Positions 53,763 through 64,000 of a DNA stretch of 64,000 nt are shown here, piece by piece (position 1 is the first letter of the stretch; every line of letters starts with the position of its first letter). The translations under genes were made by a program, and so were the position numbers. The stretch spans positions 8,080,001-8,144,000 of the forward strand of contig JAWQUS010000003.1 of the NCBI GenBank assembly GCA_036365455.1. Reading direction: 5' to 3'. Below the pieces are notes generated by a model. The model did not search any database. It had not been told where the DNA came from and worked only from the letters and a program-made list of their open reading frames with translations. This DNA is from Macrosoma leucophasiata (lineage: Eukaryota > Arthropoda > Insecta > Lepidoptera > Hedylidae).

Positions 53763-53821
53763 GATAATAAGGGTATCACTGAGAAAGCTCAGTGAGCTTT
53801 CTCAGTGATACCCTTATTATC
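53763..53821. repeat. Perfect 29-bp palindrome with 1-nt centre
   Basis: Arm 53763-53791 ('gataataagggtatcactg' start) is exactly complementary to 53793-53821; the centre is a single g. The sequence would extrude as a cruciform or form a tight RNA hairpin. Confidence 0.95.
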
Positions 53822-53935
53822 ACTATACCTCTATTATTTATATATTTTTATATTATCTACGTAATTCTATTCTAGGTATTATGTATATTATTATCTAGGT
53901 AATGGAGACCTAGGTTTGGTTGGTAAACGTATTTA

Positions 53936-54212
53936 TTTACATTACGAAGGTGCAAACAAGCATGCAGTTCACATGGATGTTAAGTGATGACTGCAGTCTA
54001 TAAATATCTTCATAAAAACTAGAGGTGAAAATGTAGATGCGTTGCTACCCCTGAGACCTTATGTCTCTGTGATAGTTATTACGGAGCCACACATTACCAT
54101 CCATCCGGAACACGATAGTGCTGGACACTACTATTTGGAGGCAGATAGCTTAGGTAATACTAATAAAGTAGGCACCACCGCCTACGCTCTCGAGTCTCTA
54201 AACCAGTCAAAC
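53936..54212 (-). repeat. Family A repeat, minus
   Basis: 'tacattacgaaggtgcaaac' to 'cctacgctctcgagtctcta'. Confidence 0.75.
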
Positions 54213-55649
54213 TCCACGATAATTACCTATTTTATCTAGTATGAATGTTATATGCAAAAAATATTTACAAGATGCCAGTGATGTGGATGATAAAGATTTA
54301 AATAAGAATTACCTTTGTACTTTGAATGTAAAATAAGGAATGTTTGTAAGTAATTTACAGGTCAACAATGTCTGTTTAATTAAATTGACATAAAACGTGA
54401 TTGCATGACATTATTTTATGAATAGTTAAGTTTACAACTAGTTTTACGATGTTCAATTATTTTTATTTATATCCATCACAATTGCATTTGCATGATACAT
54501 CTTGTTGTCTGTTTACTTCTATAGATACTATAAAATAGGTAATATCATAAAGAGGAAACATTTGTGTTTTTGTTTGTATGTTTGTAACCCAAAATCTAAA
54601 GAACCGATTTCCTAAATTCTTTCACCATTAGAAAGCTGCATCTTCACTGACAGTTCACATTCACTTCAGTAACATAGGCTATATTACATTCATTGTACGC
54701 GTGCGGAGCCGGGGCGAGACACTAGTTATAATTTTAAACTTTGTGTCCTATATGTATTTCATTCATTTTTAAGTCATTAGATATCATGAAGCCACTTTTC
54801 ATTGGTGGTTAAGCTGCAGTGACGGAGCTCGCGCAAGTAGGCCACCACATTACCTAATCTACTTACTACTAAATTATAGAGTTCAGCGCTATAGTAATCC
54901 GGTCAGGTGGTGAAAACCTCCTCCGTTCTTTTTCGTTGGTTAAAAATGGGGAGTATTCCCTTTTTTTTGCCAATTAATGAGAACACGTAAATTGCAGGGG
55001 GGCACATCACTAGATTAAGGCATCAAAAAGGCTAAATCCGGCACTGATAGATAGATAGAACTCAAATAGAGTTACTTGTCCATTTTATGGGTCCGTTAGA
55101 AACTAATTAAGTTTTGGGGTAGTGTTGAAATAACCGAAGATTTATTGGCAATTTCCATTAATATCCTGAAGTTACAACTCAGTTAAGGAGATAACGGGCC
55201 TTCGATTGGTCAATACGTTTGGGAGTTACGCTACTAATATAATTGGCTTTAACGCCATATTTCATTTCAAAGTTTCGTTTATGATTCCAAGATTAATAGA
55301 CCTATACCACAAAATTTAAGGTATGTATGCATCTATTCGCCTAGTCCCTTACGGAGTTAGAAGGGAGTGAGGCGTGACAACATTCCGGTCCTTACAATTC
55401 TTCCTTGCCTTTTTAGGGTTTTCTACTGGTGGCAGAGCTCTAGTGACGGAGCTCGTGGGTGTAGACGTCTATAGGCTGCAGTCATCACTTAACATCAATG
55501 TGAGATGCATGCTTGCACCTTCCTAACATAAAAAAATGCAAAGTTAAAAACTGAACCATGGTTGCGGTAACTAATGAGGTGCGGTGCGTCCCTGCCACCG
55601 TACCACGGCACATGCGTAGTCGCGCAGTGGACACGGGACCGTCCCCTAA
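54213..55649. repeat. Cluster of repeat fragments
   Basis: 54538-54728: Helitron-like ('ataaagaggaaacatttgtg' ... 'gagacactagt'). 54801-54914: family A 5' half. 55320-55412: RTE-like tail (minus). 55423-55532: family A with a large internal deletion ('gtgggtgtag' joined to 'acgtctataggctgcagtca'). The rest is unassigned. Confidence 0.55.
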
Positions 55650-55842
55650 GCGCCCTAACGCACTAGCGGTTAGCCGCGGGAATAGCCGCGCGGCTAACCG
55701 CTTTTACAGTTTAATATGCAACCGCCTGCTATTGTATATATTGTAACGCACTATATATTACAGGCGGTTGCATATCAAATTGTAAAATCGGTAAGCCGCG
55801 CGGCTACCTGCTCCCGCGGCTAACCGCTAGTGCGTTAGGGTG
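55650..55842. mobile_element. MITE with ~78-bp terminal inverted repeats
   Basis: The left arm 55650-55728 ('gccctaacgcactagcggtt' ... 'tatgcaaccgcctg') is complementary to the right arm 55761-55842 with few mismatches and one 4-bp gap. Only 32 bp separate the arms. Sub-palindromes 'agccgcgcggct' lie inside each arm. No ORF. Confidence 0.85.
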
Positions 55843-56621
55843 CATAGGTATTTTTTTTTCTTTGCTCACAGTCTTGTAGTATATTTTCTACTACAGTGGC
55901 TACAATTTTTATTTTAATTTACACAGTATGCATGCATCGGTGATTGATATCAAATAGTGGAAACGTCTTGTTGCCGAAACAAACTTATCCGAACCATCCT
56001 GTCGACGGAACGTCCATGGGTGAATCGTTCTGTCAGCGAATCTCTCAAAAATGAAATGTCCAGTCGCTGATCAGTCCAAACGAGAAACATCTGTCGGAGA
56101 ACGCTTGCGGAATCCGTCATATGACACAATCATCATTGGGCCACCACTACAGCTTTTTGTGATTCAATAAACTTTATCTTCAATAAACGGCAGTAAAGTT
56201 AAACATCTAAATAAATTTCATTTAATTAATCGAATAGAGAAGGATGACAAACAGAACTAGATATAGATATAGATTTTCATGCGAAGTCTGTAAATTAAAA
56301 GTTTTATTTGTTGTCGTATCGAAGTTAAATATATGACACGATTCTCACCCAGTTCTTTCATGAACTTGTACGACGAAAATTTAATAATGAAATCACTCGA
56401 CACTCGACATTTAATTAGAGTTCACAGTTGAGTGCCACGTCGGAGAACCAATGTCTCGTAGAATATGTGGTTAGATGTTAGTATTTGCGATTGTAGCCTG
56501 CTAGCATTTTTAATATTATACATAACCAGCTGTGCCCGCGACTTCGTTCGCTTGATAATTTATGATTGTTCGTATCTACTCGGACGAAGACGTGGGCGCA
56601 GCTAGTATAAAACAGCTAGTA
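55843..56621. other. Unassigned plus Helitron-like remnant (56528-56608)
   Basis: 56528-56608 reads 'agctgtgcccgcgacttcgt' ... 'gacgtgggcgcagctagt', i.e. both ends of the CTAGT-type family close together. Nothing else was recognised. Confidence 0.4.
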
Positions 56622-56907
56622 TTTACTGGTGGTTGAGCTCCAGTGACGGAGCTCGCGGGCGTAGGCACCACCACATTACCTAATATACTTGCCGCTAAAT
56701 GGTAGTGTTCAGCACTATCGTGTTCCGGTCAGGTGGTAATGTACGGCTCTGTAATTTCCGGCACAGAGGCATAACACCTTAGGCCTCAGGAATGGTAACG
56801 CATCTGCATTTTGACCTTGGTCTTTCTGTGGGTGTCTATAGGCTGCAGTCATCACTTAACATCAATGTGAACTGCATGCTTGTTTACCACCTTCGTTACA
56901 TAAAAAA
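56622..56907 (+). repeat. Family A repeat, full length (reference copy)
   Basis: Starts 'tttactggtggttgagctcc' and ends 'accaccttcgttacataaaa'. I used it as the consensus for this family. Confidence 0.9.
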
Positions 56908-57235
56908 CCCTACAATTCATAGGTAGGTTGAAAAATATTAATTTCACATCATTGTTTCTCAAATGCTTGCTTGGATATGTAAACCACACAGGTGTGTGGT
57001 TAACATATTATGGTAAAGATGGATGGATTAGGTATAAACAATTAAGTGACATTGTCACATCTGTTCTATCCAGTGTACATTTACAAGTTATTCGGACTAA
57101 GCCAAATTAATTTCAGATTAGCAAGTCTTAATACATGTTTTCATGATACGTAAGTTGTTGCCTGCAGGTGAGCAAATTGTTTATTCTCCGCAGTCTAAAG
57201 ACCGTGGTCGCCATGTGACCGTTATTTTGTTTAAT

Positions 57236-57335
57236 GCCCTAAGATTGGCTGGTAGAGAATACCACTAGGTATTAAGCACGCCTTATGTACATCAATTTGT
57301 GCACAAAAGAATAAATAAATAAATAAATAAATAAT
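57236..57335 (+). repeat. LINE 3' end with (TAAA)n tail
   Basis: 'ccctaagattggctggtaga' and 'gcacaaaagaataaataaat'. Same family as 8908-9004. Confidence 0.65.
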
Positions 57336-57420
57336 GTTCTATTGGTAAATTACCTACTTACCTACATTTTTTCAATCGAGCAGTTTATGACATCAAAGTG
57401 CCTAACAGATAAACAGTCTT

Positions 57421-57912
57421 AATTTTTTTTATGTCATGAAGTGGCAAACAACCTAGTAATAATAATACTGTAGCCTATATACCTACATCCACATGACACC
57501 AGAGATTAGATGCCATTCAGTGTAGATGCGTTGCCACTCCTGAGGCCTAAAGTATAAGCTATTATGGCTCTGTGTCGGAAATTACAGGGTCGTTCATTAC
57601 CATCTGACCGAAACACTATAGTGCTGAATGATAATTTAGCTTTTTTGATTTGGTGGTAATGTACGGCCCTGTAATTTCCGGTACAGAGGCATAACACCTT
57701 AGGCCTCAGGAGTGGTAACGCATCTGCATTTCGACCTCGGTCTTTGTATGGGTTTCTTATAGCCTGCAGTCATCATTTAACATCAATGTGAACTGCATGC
57801 TTGTTTACCACTTCCAACACATAAAAAAAAAGTAAAATAGCGGCAAGTAGATTAAGTAATGTGGTTGTGCGCCTACGCCCGCTAGCTCCATCACTGAACC
57901 TCTACCACCAGT
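57421..57912. repeat. Family A copy nested inside another family A copy
   Basis: The outer minus copy occupies 57421-57638 and 57834-57912 (the latter ending 'acctctaccaccagtag'). It is interrupted by a 5'-truncated plus copy at about 57650-57833 ('ggtggtaatgtacggccctg' ... 'ttccaacacataaaa'). This shows at least two waves of activity. Confidence 0.75.
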
Positions 57913-58557
57913 AGCGCTTGATGATAAGTGAATACTTTCCAATGTTCAATATACTGAATATACTGACCGATTTATACTGACGTTTTCATCATAATATAAG
58001 CAATTTAAGTTGCAATAAATGAAACATTTTCTATGTAATGGGTGAAATAAAAATGTTAAACTTAATACTGCTGCAATTTTTCTATAGCCTATTTCCAACA
58101 AAGTATTTTCAGAATGTGGTTTAATTAGTTACATGTTGTATAGTCCAACAAATTGTCCGTAACACGTAGTTAAAAACAAAGGATGCTCTGTTAAGTCGGC
58201 TGAGTTGGCAATTATACAATCTAGTACTAGACAACTTTATTCCGCCTAACAACACTCAGTGGTCTGTTTCTCTAATAAGGAAAAATAAATGTTCATTTTA
58301 TTCAAATAAAACCGTTTTTATTTTAGCTTTTGCAGAACAACGAGCGGCTTGAAGTATTAAAGCGCCTCGACAGATTTTTCGCTGAATCTTCCTGTTTTTA
58401 TTAAAATTGAGAATAATCAGACTCCTTATTATTGTTTATATTTACCTCTAGTATTTAAACAAACGTTTATTTTGTCATTCCCAGTTTCTGATATAAGTAG
58501 ATACTTTATCTTAGAATTTTATTTGCTCTTTATTATTATTTTTTGTCCGTCTAATAA
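57913..58557. other. Unassigned, with one exon-like stretch
   Basis: At 58338-58407 (plus) 'attttagcttttgcag' is followed by an open stretch reading 'NNERLEVLKRLDRFFAESSC' and then TAA. It looks like a short terminal exon but has no partner exon in view. Confidence 0.25.
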
Positions 58558-60481
58558 TTTATTTATTTATTTAATACTTTATTGCCACAATATAAAACAT
58601 ATTGACAAATGGCGAACTTAACGCTAAAAGCGCTCTTTTCCAGTTTACCATTGGGAGTCTAGAGAGCTATCTGAGCGGCATAATAGTTAAAGAACAGAAA
58701 AGAAAAACTTATTGAAATTATCTTAAACAAGATTCATGGATTGAAAACAAAAGTATTACATATAATAAAATAAATACACATTATAAATAAATATGTCACT
58801 ATATATAATATAAACATACATATTATTAAGTAGTAAAATATATACTTACACACCAATAAAACAAACATTAACGATGATGAATTCAGATAAGGATTTCTAT
58901 TTAGGATTCACATAGATTCATTCAACTATTACAAAAAATGTTTCTTTAAATTATTTTTTAATGTCAGTTTTGAACAAGATCTTTGGAGAACATCTGGCAG
59001 CGCATTCCACTAGCGAGCTGCCTGAACAGTGAAAGAGTTAGAAACGAAACCAGATCTATGAAGGGGTATAGAATGGTGAGAGATTCATTAGAGCGGAGAT
59101 GTAAAGAGTGGGAAGAGCAGAGAAACTGGAAATTATTTTTTAAATAAGTAGGAGAAGAATCATCAAATAAGATTGAAAAAAGTAAACACAAAATTCTTGA
59201 TTGTCTTTGTTGGCGGATGGTTAGCCATTTAAGGTCATTACGAAAAGTGGACACACTTACGAAGACGGAAGATGAACCGGATTGCATTATTGATCACTCG
59301 ATCTAGTTTATCAAGACCTGCCTCATTTAAGTCCAGATAACACGCATCAGCGTAATCTATAATAGGGAAAATAAGTGCTTGTATAATAAGACGAATTTTT
59401 GTCTGAGTGGGTAGGAAGTTTCTTAGTCTATTTAGAGAGCTTAATGACGCATAGGCAGAACGACAAACTTCACTAACTTGCACGTTCCAGCTGAGAGTGG
59501 CGTCTATATGTAGTCCAAGGTCCTTGACTGATGGGCAAAATGTAATTTTCTGGCCCTCTAAAGTGACTGGTGCTACGGAACTGAGGTCAATTTGGCTAGT
59601 TACTTTTGGCTACCAACTACAATGGCTTGACACTTCTTAGGATTCACTTTGATGCCGAACTTATGATACCATATGCTAATAGTTTGCAAATTCGAGTTAA
59701 TCTTGTTAATACAGTTACTAATATTATTAATATCTAATTGAACGTATATTTGTAAATCGTCAGCATAAAAGTGGTAGGAGCAGTCAAGTAGGTGACACAA
59801 CGAATTGATAAAGATGGTGAAAAGCAAGGGCGATAGTATACCACCCTGCGGCACACCAGTAATCAAATCACTCCAGTCAGAAAGATTTTTATTTAGACGA
59901 ACTGCTTGTTGTCTGTTCCTGAGGTATGCGGCAAACCAATCTAAAACGGTTGTAGAGAATCGGAGATGTTTTAATAAAGCAAGGAGGATATCGTGGTCAA
60001 CCATGTTAAAGGCGTTTGAAAAATCGATAAGAACAAGAACGGTGACCAGTTTATCCTCCATGCCATTACGAATATCATCAGTGACCTTTAAGAGTGCAGT
60101 GGTGGTGCTATGACCCGTACGAAATCCGGATTGGTAGGGACTAATAAGTTTATGCTGTTCCAGAAAAGAAGAAACCTGCCTATGGAAGACAACCTCCAGA
60201 GCTTTGGAGAGGAAATGAAGTATTGAAATCGGCCTATACTCATTTAACTCACGGGTGATACTAGTTTTAGGAACAAGAATAACAAAAGCTTTTTGCCAAA
60301 TTATAGGAAATTCCCCGCATAGCATTGAAAAATTAATTAAGTGAGCTAGAACAGGAACTATGGAATAGAGTATAGGCAAGATCATAGCACGACTTACATC
60401 GTCACAGCCGACCGCATTAGACTTGAGCGATTTAATAGTCTTTAGAGTGTCCTCCTCCGAGATGACTTTAAAAGAAAAGGT
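58558..60481 (-). pseudogene. CR1/jockey-like LINE, 5'-truncated, RT domain
   Basis: The frame from about 60481 encodes 'RPISILHFLSKALEVVFHRQ', 'YQSGFRTGHSTTTALLKVTD', box A 'VLIDFSNAFNMVDHDIL', box B 'GVPQGGILSPLLFTIFIN', box C 'YHFYADDLQIY' and box D 'FGIKVNPKKCQAIVVG', intact to a stop at 59600. Two further frames (59238-59483 and 58964-59287) carry the thumb and C-terminus. The minus-strand 3' tail is '(AAAT)n' at 58558-58578. RT boxes A-D are in one frame and all catalytic residues are present. ORF1 and endonuclease are absent and the C-terminus is frameshifted. It is better preserved than 9371-10809. Confidence 0.85.
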
Positions 60482-61599
60482 CAGTAGAGGGTTGAATAAT
60501 CACACATTTGACAATATTATTATTTTGTTGTACAATATAAATACCACAGCTCATGCATTTATGCTCCGCCCTCCCCCAACCCCTCACTATTCGTTCGTGC
60601 CTACGTCATACAAAGAACACAACTTTTATGTGTCAGGTTTCTACAATCAGTGGTTTAGGCTTCGCATTGAACTGTCAGTCAGTCGTTCAGGACAAAGCAT
60701 TTTACTTACCGATACCTAGTGAATTTAAAAGGAATACTGTCATAGCTATAGGGGGTTTACAAATTTACCATTTGGAAAGTAAATAATTTGCAAAAAAAAA
60801 ATTGAAAATATAGGTAAACTATGATCATACTATGTGATTTTAACGCATTTTGACCTACCGTTATTACAATGTACGGTAAACGGTAGGTAGTACCTTACGT
60901 TTGCTATAATATTCACTATAAGAATTCAATATTTATAGCAAAAGGACAGTACAACGTCTGTATGGGTGAGCTAGTGAAAATATTATATTGGCATACAATT
61001 ACCTATATTTAATGTAGGTATAAAATAAATTATTGTAAGCTAATAAACTTGCAAAGGCAAAGTGAATATAATGAATTGTTTACATTATTAAGTCAAAATA
61101 TTTGGAACACTATCATAACATATTAACATGCAAAATAGCCTTGAATGTACGGATTCTTTGTGATTATCGACCTTGATTTAATCTTGTTACCGGCGGGATA
61201 TATTTTTAACTGTATAAAAATATTCACGATTATGTTATCGATCTGATAATCCCATATTAAATCGTTACTAAAAGTTTATGTTACAAAACCAAACAATTAA
61301 TTTGGATGTTCATATATTTTTTTAATGTATCCGGTCAATGACTTACTTATAAGAAAATGATTATTTTTTATATCTCTTTTACAAAACTCCATAAAAATCT
61401 GCCAATTGTCTGCTTTTGCAGACTCTTATCGAAAAATAAGCAGCTTTCTAGGTTACCTATAGCTATTGAAATATTTTAATCTGGGTTTAGATCTGTCTGC
61501 ACGCTTTTTCGCTGTAACTCTTTCCTGGGATCACAGATGTCGTCTCTTAATACACCACCTCTTTAAAATGTGATCCAGTTGGAACCGACCTAAAGCTGT
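60482..61599. other. Nothing recognised
   Basis: AT-rich flank beyond the truncated LINE. 'tgtacggtaaacggtaggta' (60871) partly repeats 'gacctaccg' inverted just upstream. Confidence 0.35.
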
Positions 61600-61657
61600 A
61601 ATTCCGTGGGTCGCGAACGATCTCGCGCGGCCGCGATCGATCGCGAGCCACGGAATT
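61600..61657. repeat. GC-rich palindrome containing GCGGCCGC
   Basis: 'aattccgtgg' (61600-61609) pairs with 61648-61657. The inner 'tcgcgaacgatctcgcg' pairs imperfectly with 'cgcgatcgatcgcga', with the NotI octamer at 61627-61634 in the centre. It is surrounded by AT-rich DNA, and is probably a small MITE. Confidence 0.7.
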
Positions 61658-62847
61658 GCATCTTAAAGCTCTTGTATTGGAAATAAATAAACAGAACGGA
61701 AAAGGAAAACACGAAGGAAAAAACCGTGAGCATCTGAGCATTCTGTAACATCATCATACCGTAACCACATTTTTAAAATTGTTTGTTGTTCACCGATCCA
61801 TTTTAGTGCCGAAAGAATGTTCATAGACCATAATTGCCAAGAACTTTAAGTCACAACTCTTCAGTAAGTACCTACTACTTTTGATGTTTTTTGTGCAATT
61901 TCAAATGTGAATAATGATAGATTGCCTTTAAATAAACGTGTCCGAATTATATCAATTTATCGTATTACACGAAAAACTTGAAGGTCTGAGATTAATTCGT
62001 TAAAGTTCATTGAAGGTTGTGTTGACTTATTGTTACAGTTATCACGTTTAAACTTTATTAGATCGCTCTAACATATCCTTTTATACCTTAATAAAAATGA
62101 CTAATGCATCCTAAGTGAAAATGGATAACATTTTATATATTTTTCAGGTATAAAAGCTTTTACGAAAAATAAATTTTGGTAATACGGTGATACAGTTTCT
62201 CGTCCCTTAATTCCATTTAAATTACGCGTAAATACAATGTTATTGGGATAAAATCGCTATCAGTCGATATTTACACTCCTGTTTTAACACAAATTGGTCG
62301 TTATATAACAAAATTTGCTTTTGTTTCACACATGATTCTGGAATTTATCTCGAAGATGCTGTGGTTTATCAATTTACCCATCAAAGGAGCAAGCACCCGA
62401 CGTGAAGATGAGGTTCTTTCAGGGACCGTTATTTAACTATATGTGAATAAAATCCGGTGAACCCATTGCGTTTACGTTTTCTATGTGCAGATCATCATAG
62501 TTTTCTCATACGTAAACCTTTAAGTAAACTTGGGTGATTTTATTCACTGCAGATTCCGATAAGCGATTTTTGCTCGTTGCCAACGTCGCATATTATGATA
62601 AAACTCGATTGCGGTTCAGCGATGGTATTGATATTTATCAATGTCTAGTGGCAGAAGCAAACTGAAGAAGAATAACATTATAAAATTGTTAAAATAAATC
62701 CGGTCCAGCGAACAATCGGATCATTGAAATAATATTTGGATTTGAAGCAGCAACTGTTGGTTGTTAGGTTAACATTATAAGACTAAGTTTTCTTCTTCTC
62801 GGATTCTATTGTTTGTTATGGATGTTATTTAGAGTTCAATTGTATAA
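61658..62847. other. Nothing recognised
   Basis: AT-rich non-coding sequence on inspection of both strands. Confidence 0.35.
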
Positions 62848-63072
62848 TACATCAGTAGTAGTCTAGTGGTAGCAAACCATTACTACTGTTTTAACACAAG
62901 TGGGCACCCGCTACCCTGGGTTATATACCTGCGTCGGGGAGTGAGTGCTGTAGGGCTATTTGCATTTTCTGGACATTTCCCAGTGCCACCACCAATGCCA
63001 GGTGTTAGCATGTATGTTTGAGTGCATACATTTACTTCTGCCTAACCCTTCGGGAAATACAGCCCCAAAGTT
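62848..63072 (+). repeat. SINE family B, diverged
   Basis: 'agtagtagtctagtggtagc', 'ggacatttcccagtgcc' and 'cccttcgggaaatacagc'. Confidence 0.6.
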
Positions 63073-63631
63073 TTCAATAAAAAAAAAGTCTATAAAGTTT
63101 GGTGTATTTCCACAAAAAATGTATAGTCCTTATCCGCAAAATGACAGGTGATAATCTGCAGAAGGTAAAACTTATAGTATAGGTAATGTACGACAAACAA
63201 ATAATTAGTGTAAAATTGCTACAATTTAAAACTAGTTTTTCTTCTAATAATGAACGTAAACTTATTTTTCGTTTGAATGCGATTCCAAAGTTTTCCCGCG
63301 AGCGATTGACAATAAACCAACGTTTGGCCAGACAGACAAGTTTAGTTTCACTTGTTACAGTTAAAACTTGTTAAGTTGGCGATGAGTTGTGACTTGTTCT
63401 GCGTCCCAGGGTTATTTCCACTGCATTGTTACTGAAAATAGAGCCCACTGAACTTGCTATCTTCTAGGTTAGTCGGGCATTTAATTAAGAGTTTTCGAGA
63501 CAGTATTTCTTCGTGCTAATAGCTGAGTAAAAACGCCTGGAGATATGTTTTCGTGGAATTGTTTTATGATTTTGTCTATTCGTTAGCTTGCTCTGCACTT
63601 TTCGTGGTTTGTATTTTATCATATTTTTCGG
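63073..63631. other. Nothing recognised
   Basis: A 62-codon open frame (63186-63374) has no recognisable motif; no repeat was identified. Confidence 0.35.
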
Positions 63632-63917
63632 TTACGATCTACTCGGTTAAGCATTACGGGCGCGGTCGGGTGTGTGATGGATGACCTCTAGTGGCAAATT
63701 AATATGCGCGTTTCCGTGCTTCTGAGGGCACGTTAAGCTGTCGGTCCCGGTTGCTATCGATAGATAGCAGTCATTAAACCTTGTCGGAGGCGGTTTGAAA
63801 ACATACGACAGCGGGTTGGTCACTAACCCATATCTCCACCAATCCGCATTGGAGCAGCGTGGTGGAGAGACTCGTGTCCAGCAGTGGGACGTATAATGGG
63901 TTGCCATTATTATTAAA
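63632..63917 (+). repeat. 5S-derived SINE family D
   Basis: 'tctactcggttaagcattac', 'gggcgcggtcgggtg' (5S-like), 'ctatcgatagatagcagtca', 'aatccgcattggagcagcgt', ending 'gggttgccattattatt'. An internal deletion removes the 'agtaagctccaggcc' block. Confidence 0.8.
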
Positions 63918-63967
63918 AAGCTTCTGTTTTATTCTGTTGCCTTTTGCTTAATCCTTTTCAATTTTAA

Positions 63968-64000
63968 TGTATATATGAATGTATCTTCACTCCAGGTCCC
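63968..64000 (-). repeat. RTE-like LINE 3' end, cut by window edge
   Basis: 'gtatatatgaatgtatcttc' followed by 'actccaggtccc' is the start of the tail seen at 4868. The body, if any, lies outside the window. Confidence 0.55.

Noticed and set aside
55558..55746. Open frame across GC-rich sequence
   Set aside because: It lies across the left arm of a MITE with long inverted repeats; no motif.
1..64000. Prokaryotic or phage-like gene systems, CRISPR arrays, operons
   Set aside because: No dense coding, no ribosome-binding sites, no regularly spaced short repeats; all real ORFs are intron-split exons or transposon relics.

Overview
This is a eukaryotic, AT-rich, repeat-saturated stretch of an insect genome, almost certainly a moth or butterfly. 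The evidence is intron-split genes with GT/AG boundaries, a takeout/juvenile-hormone-binding-protein family gene, a MADF-BESS gene, tRNA-derived and 5S-rRNA-derived SINEs, RTE-like and CR1/jockey-like LINE fragments, and many elements ending in the 'gcgggcacagctagt' type seen in Lepidoptera. I see no operons, CRISPR arrays or prokaryotic features. Most of the window is transposon-derived.

Four coding units can be read. (1) A prominin-like five-transmembrane gene lies on the minus strand. Six phase-compatible exons run from 23728 down to 8558; they encode TM1, TM2 and the whole first large extracellular loop and stop at the start of TM3, so the gene continues past the left edge. (2) A minus-strand exon at 45240-46263 has a signal peptide and a long Ser/Thr-rich ectodomain, and ends in a segment resembling the stretch before TM1 of prominins. 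It is probably the prominin first exon, but the connecting exon was not found. (3) A complete five-exon takeout/JHBP gene (242 aa) lies on the plus strand at 35544-42266. (4) A two-exon MADF-BESS gene (288 aa) lies on the minus strand at 26808-28043. If units 1 and 2 are one gene, units 3 and 4 are both nested in one prominin intron of more than 21 kb.

Layout: 1-8 kb holds SINEs, a decayed LINE ORF1 relic, and an RTE-like LINE relic lying between two inverted copies of a ~450 bp repeat. 8.5-24 kb holds prominin exons interleaved with a CR1/jockey-like LINE (ORF1 joined directly to RT), a decayed copy of one prominin exon, and a Penelope-like element with an open GIY-YIG domain and a perfect 14-bp target-site duplication. 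24-35 kb holds the MADF-BESS gene, a Harbinger-type MITE and SINE pairs. 35-42 kb is the takeout gene with repeat-filled introns. 42-46 kb is intergenic or intronic, then the N-terminal exon. 46-64 kb is mainly repeats, including about half of the copies of a ~285-bp family (called family A here), a short ~205-bp tandem array, long perfect palindromes and a second CR1/jockey-like LINE.

I found no convincing new multi-gene system. The most interesting items are the nested-gene arrangement, the decayed exon duplicate, the PLE insertion with its hammerhead-like terminal repeat, two 5S-SINE insertions whose 3' ends face nearby splice donors, and several near-perfect palindromes. All calls come from reading the sequence by eye; no alignment or database search was run.
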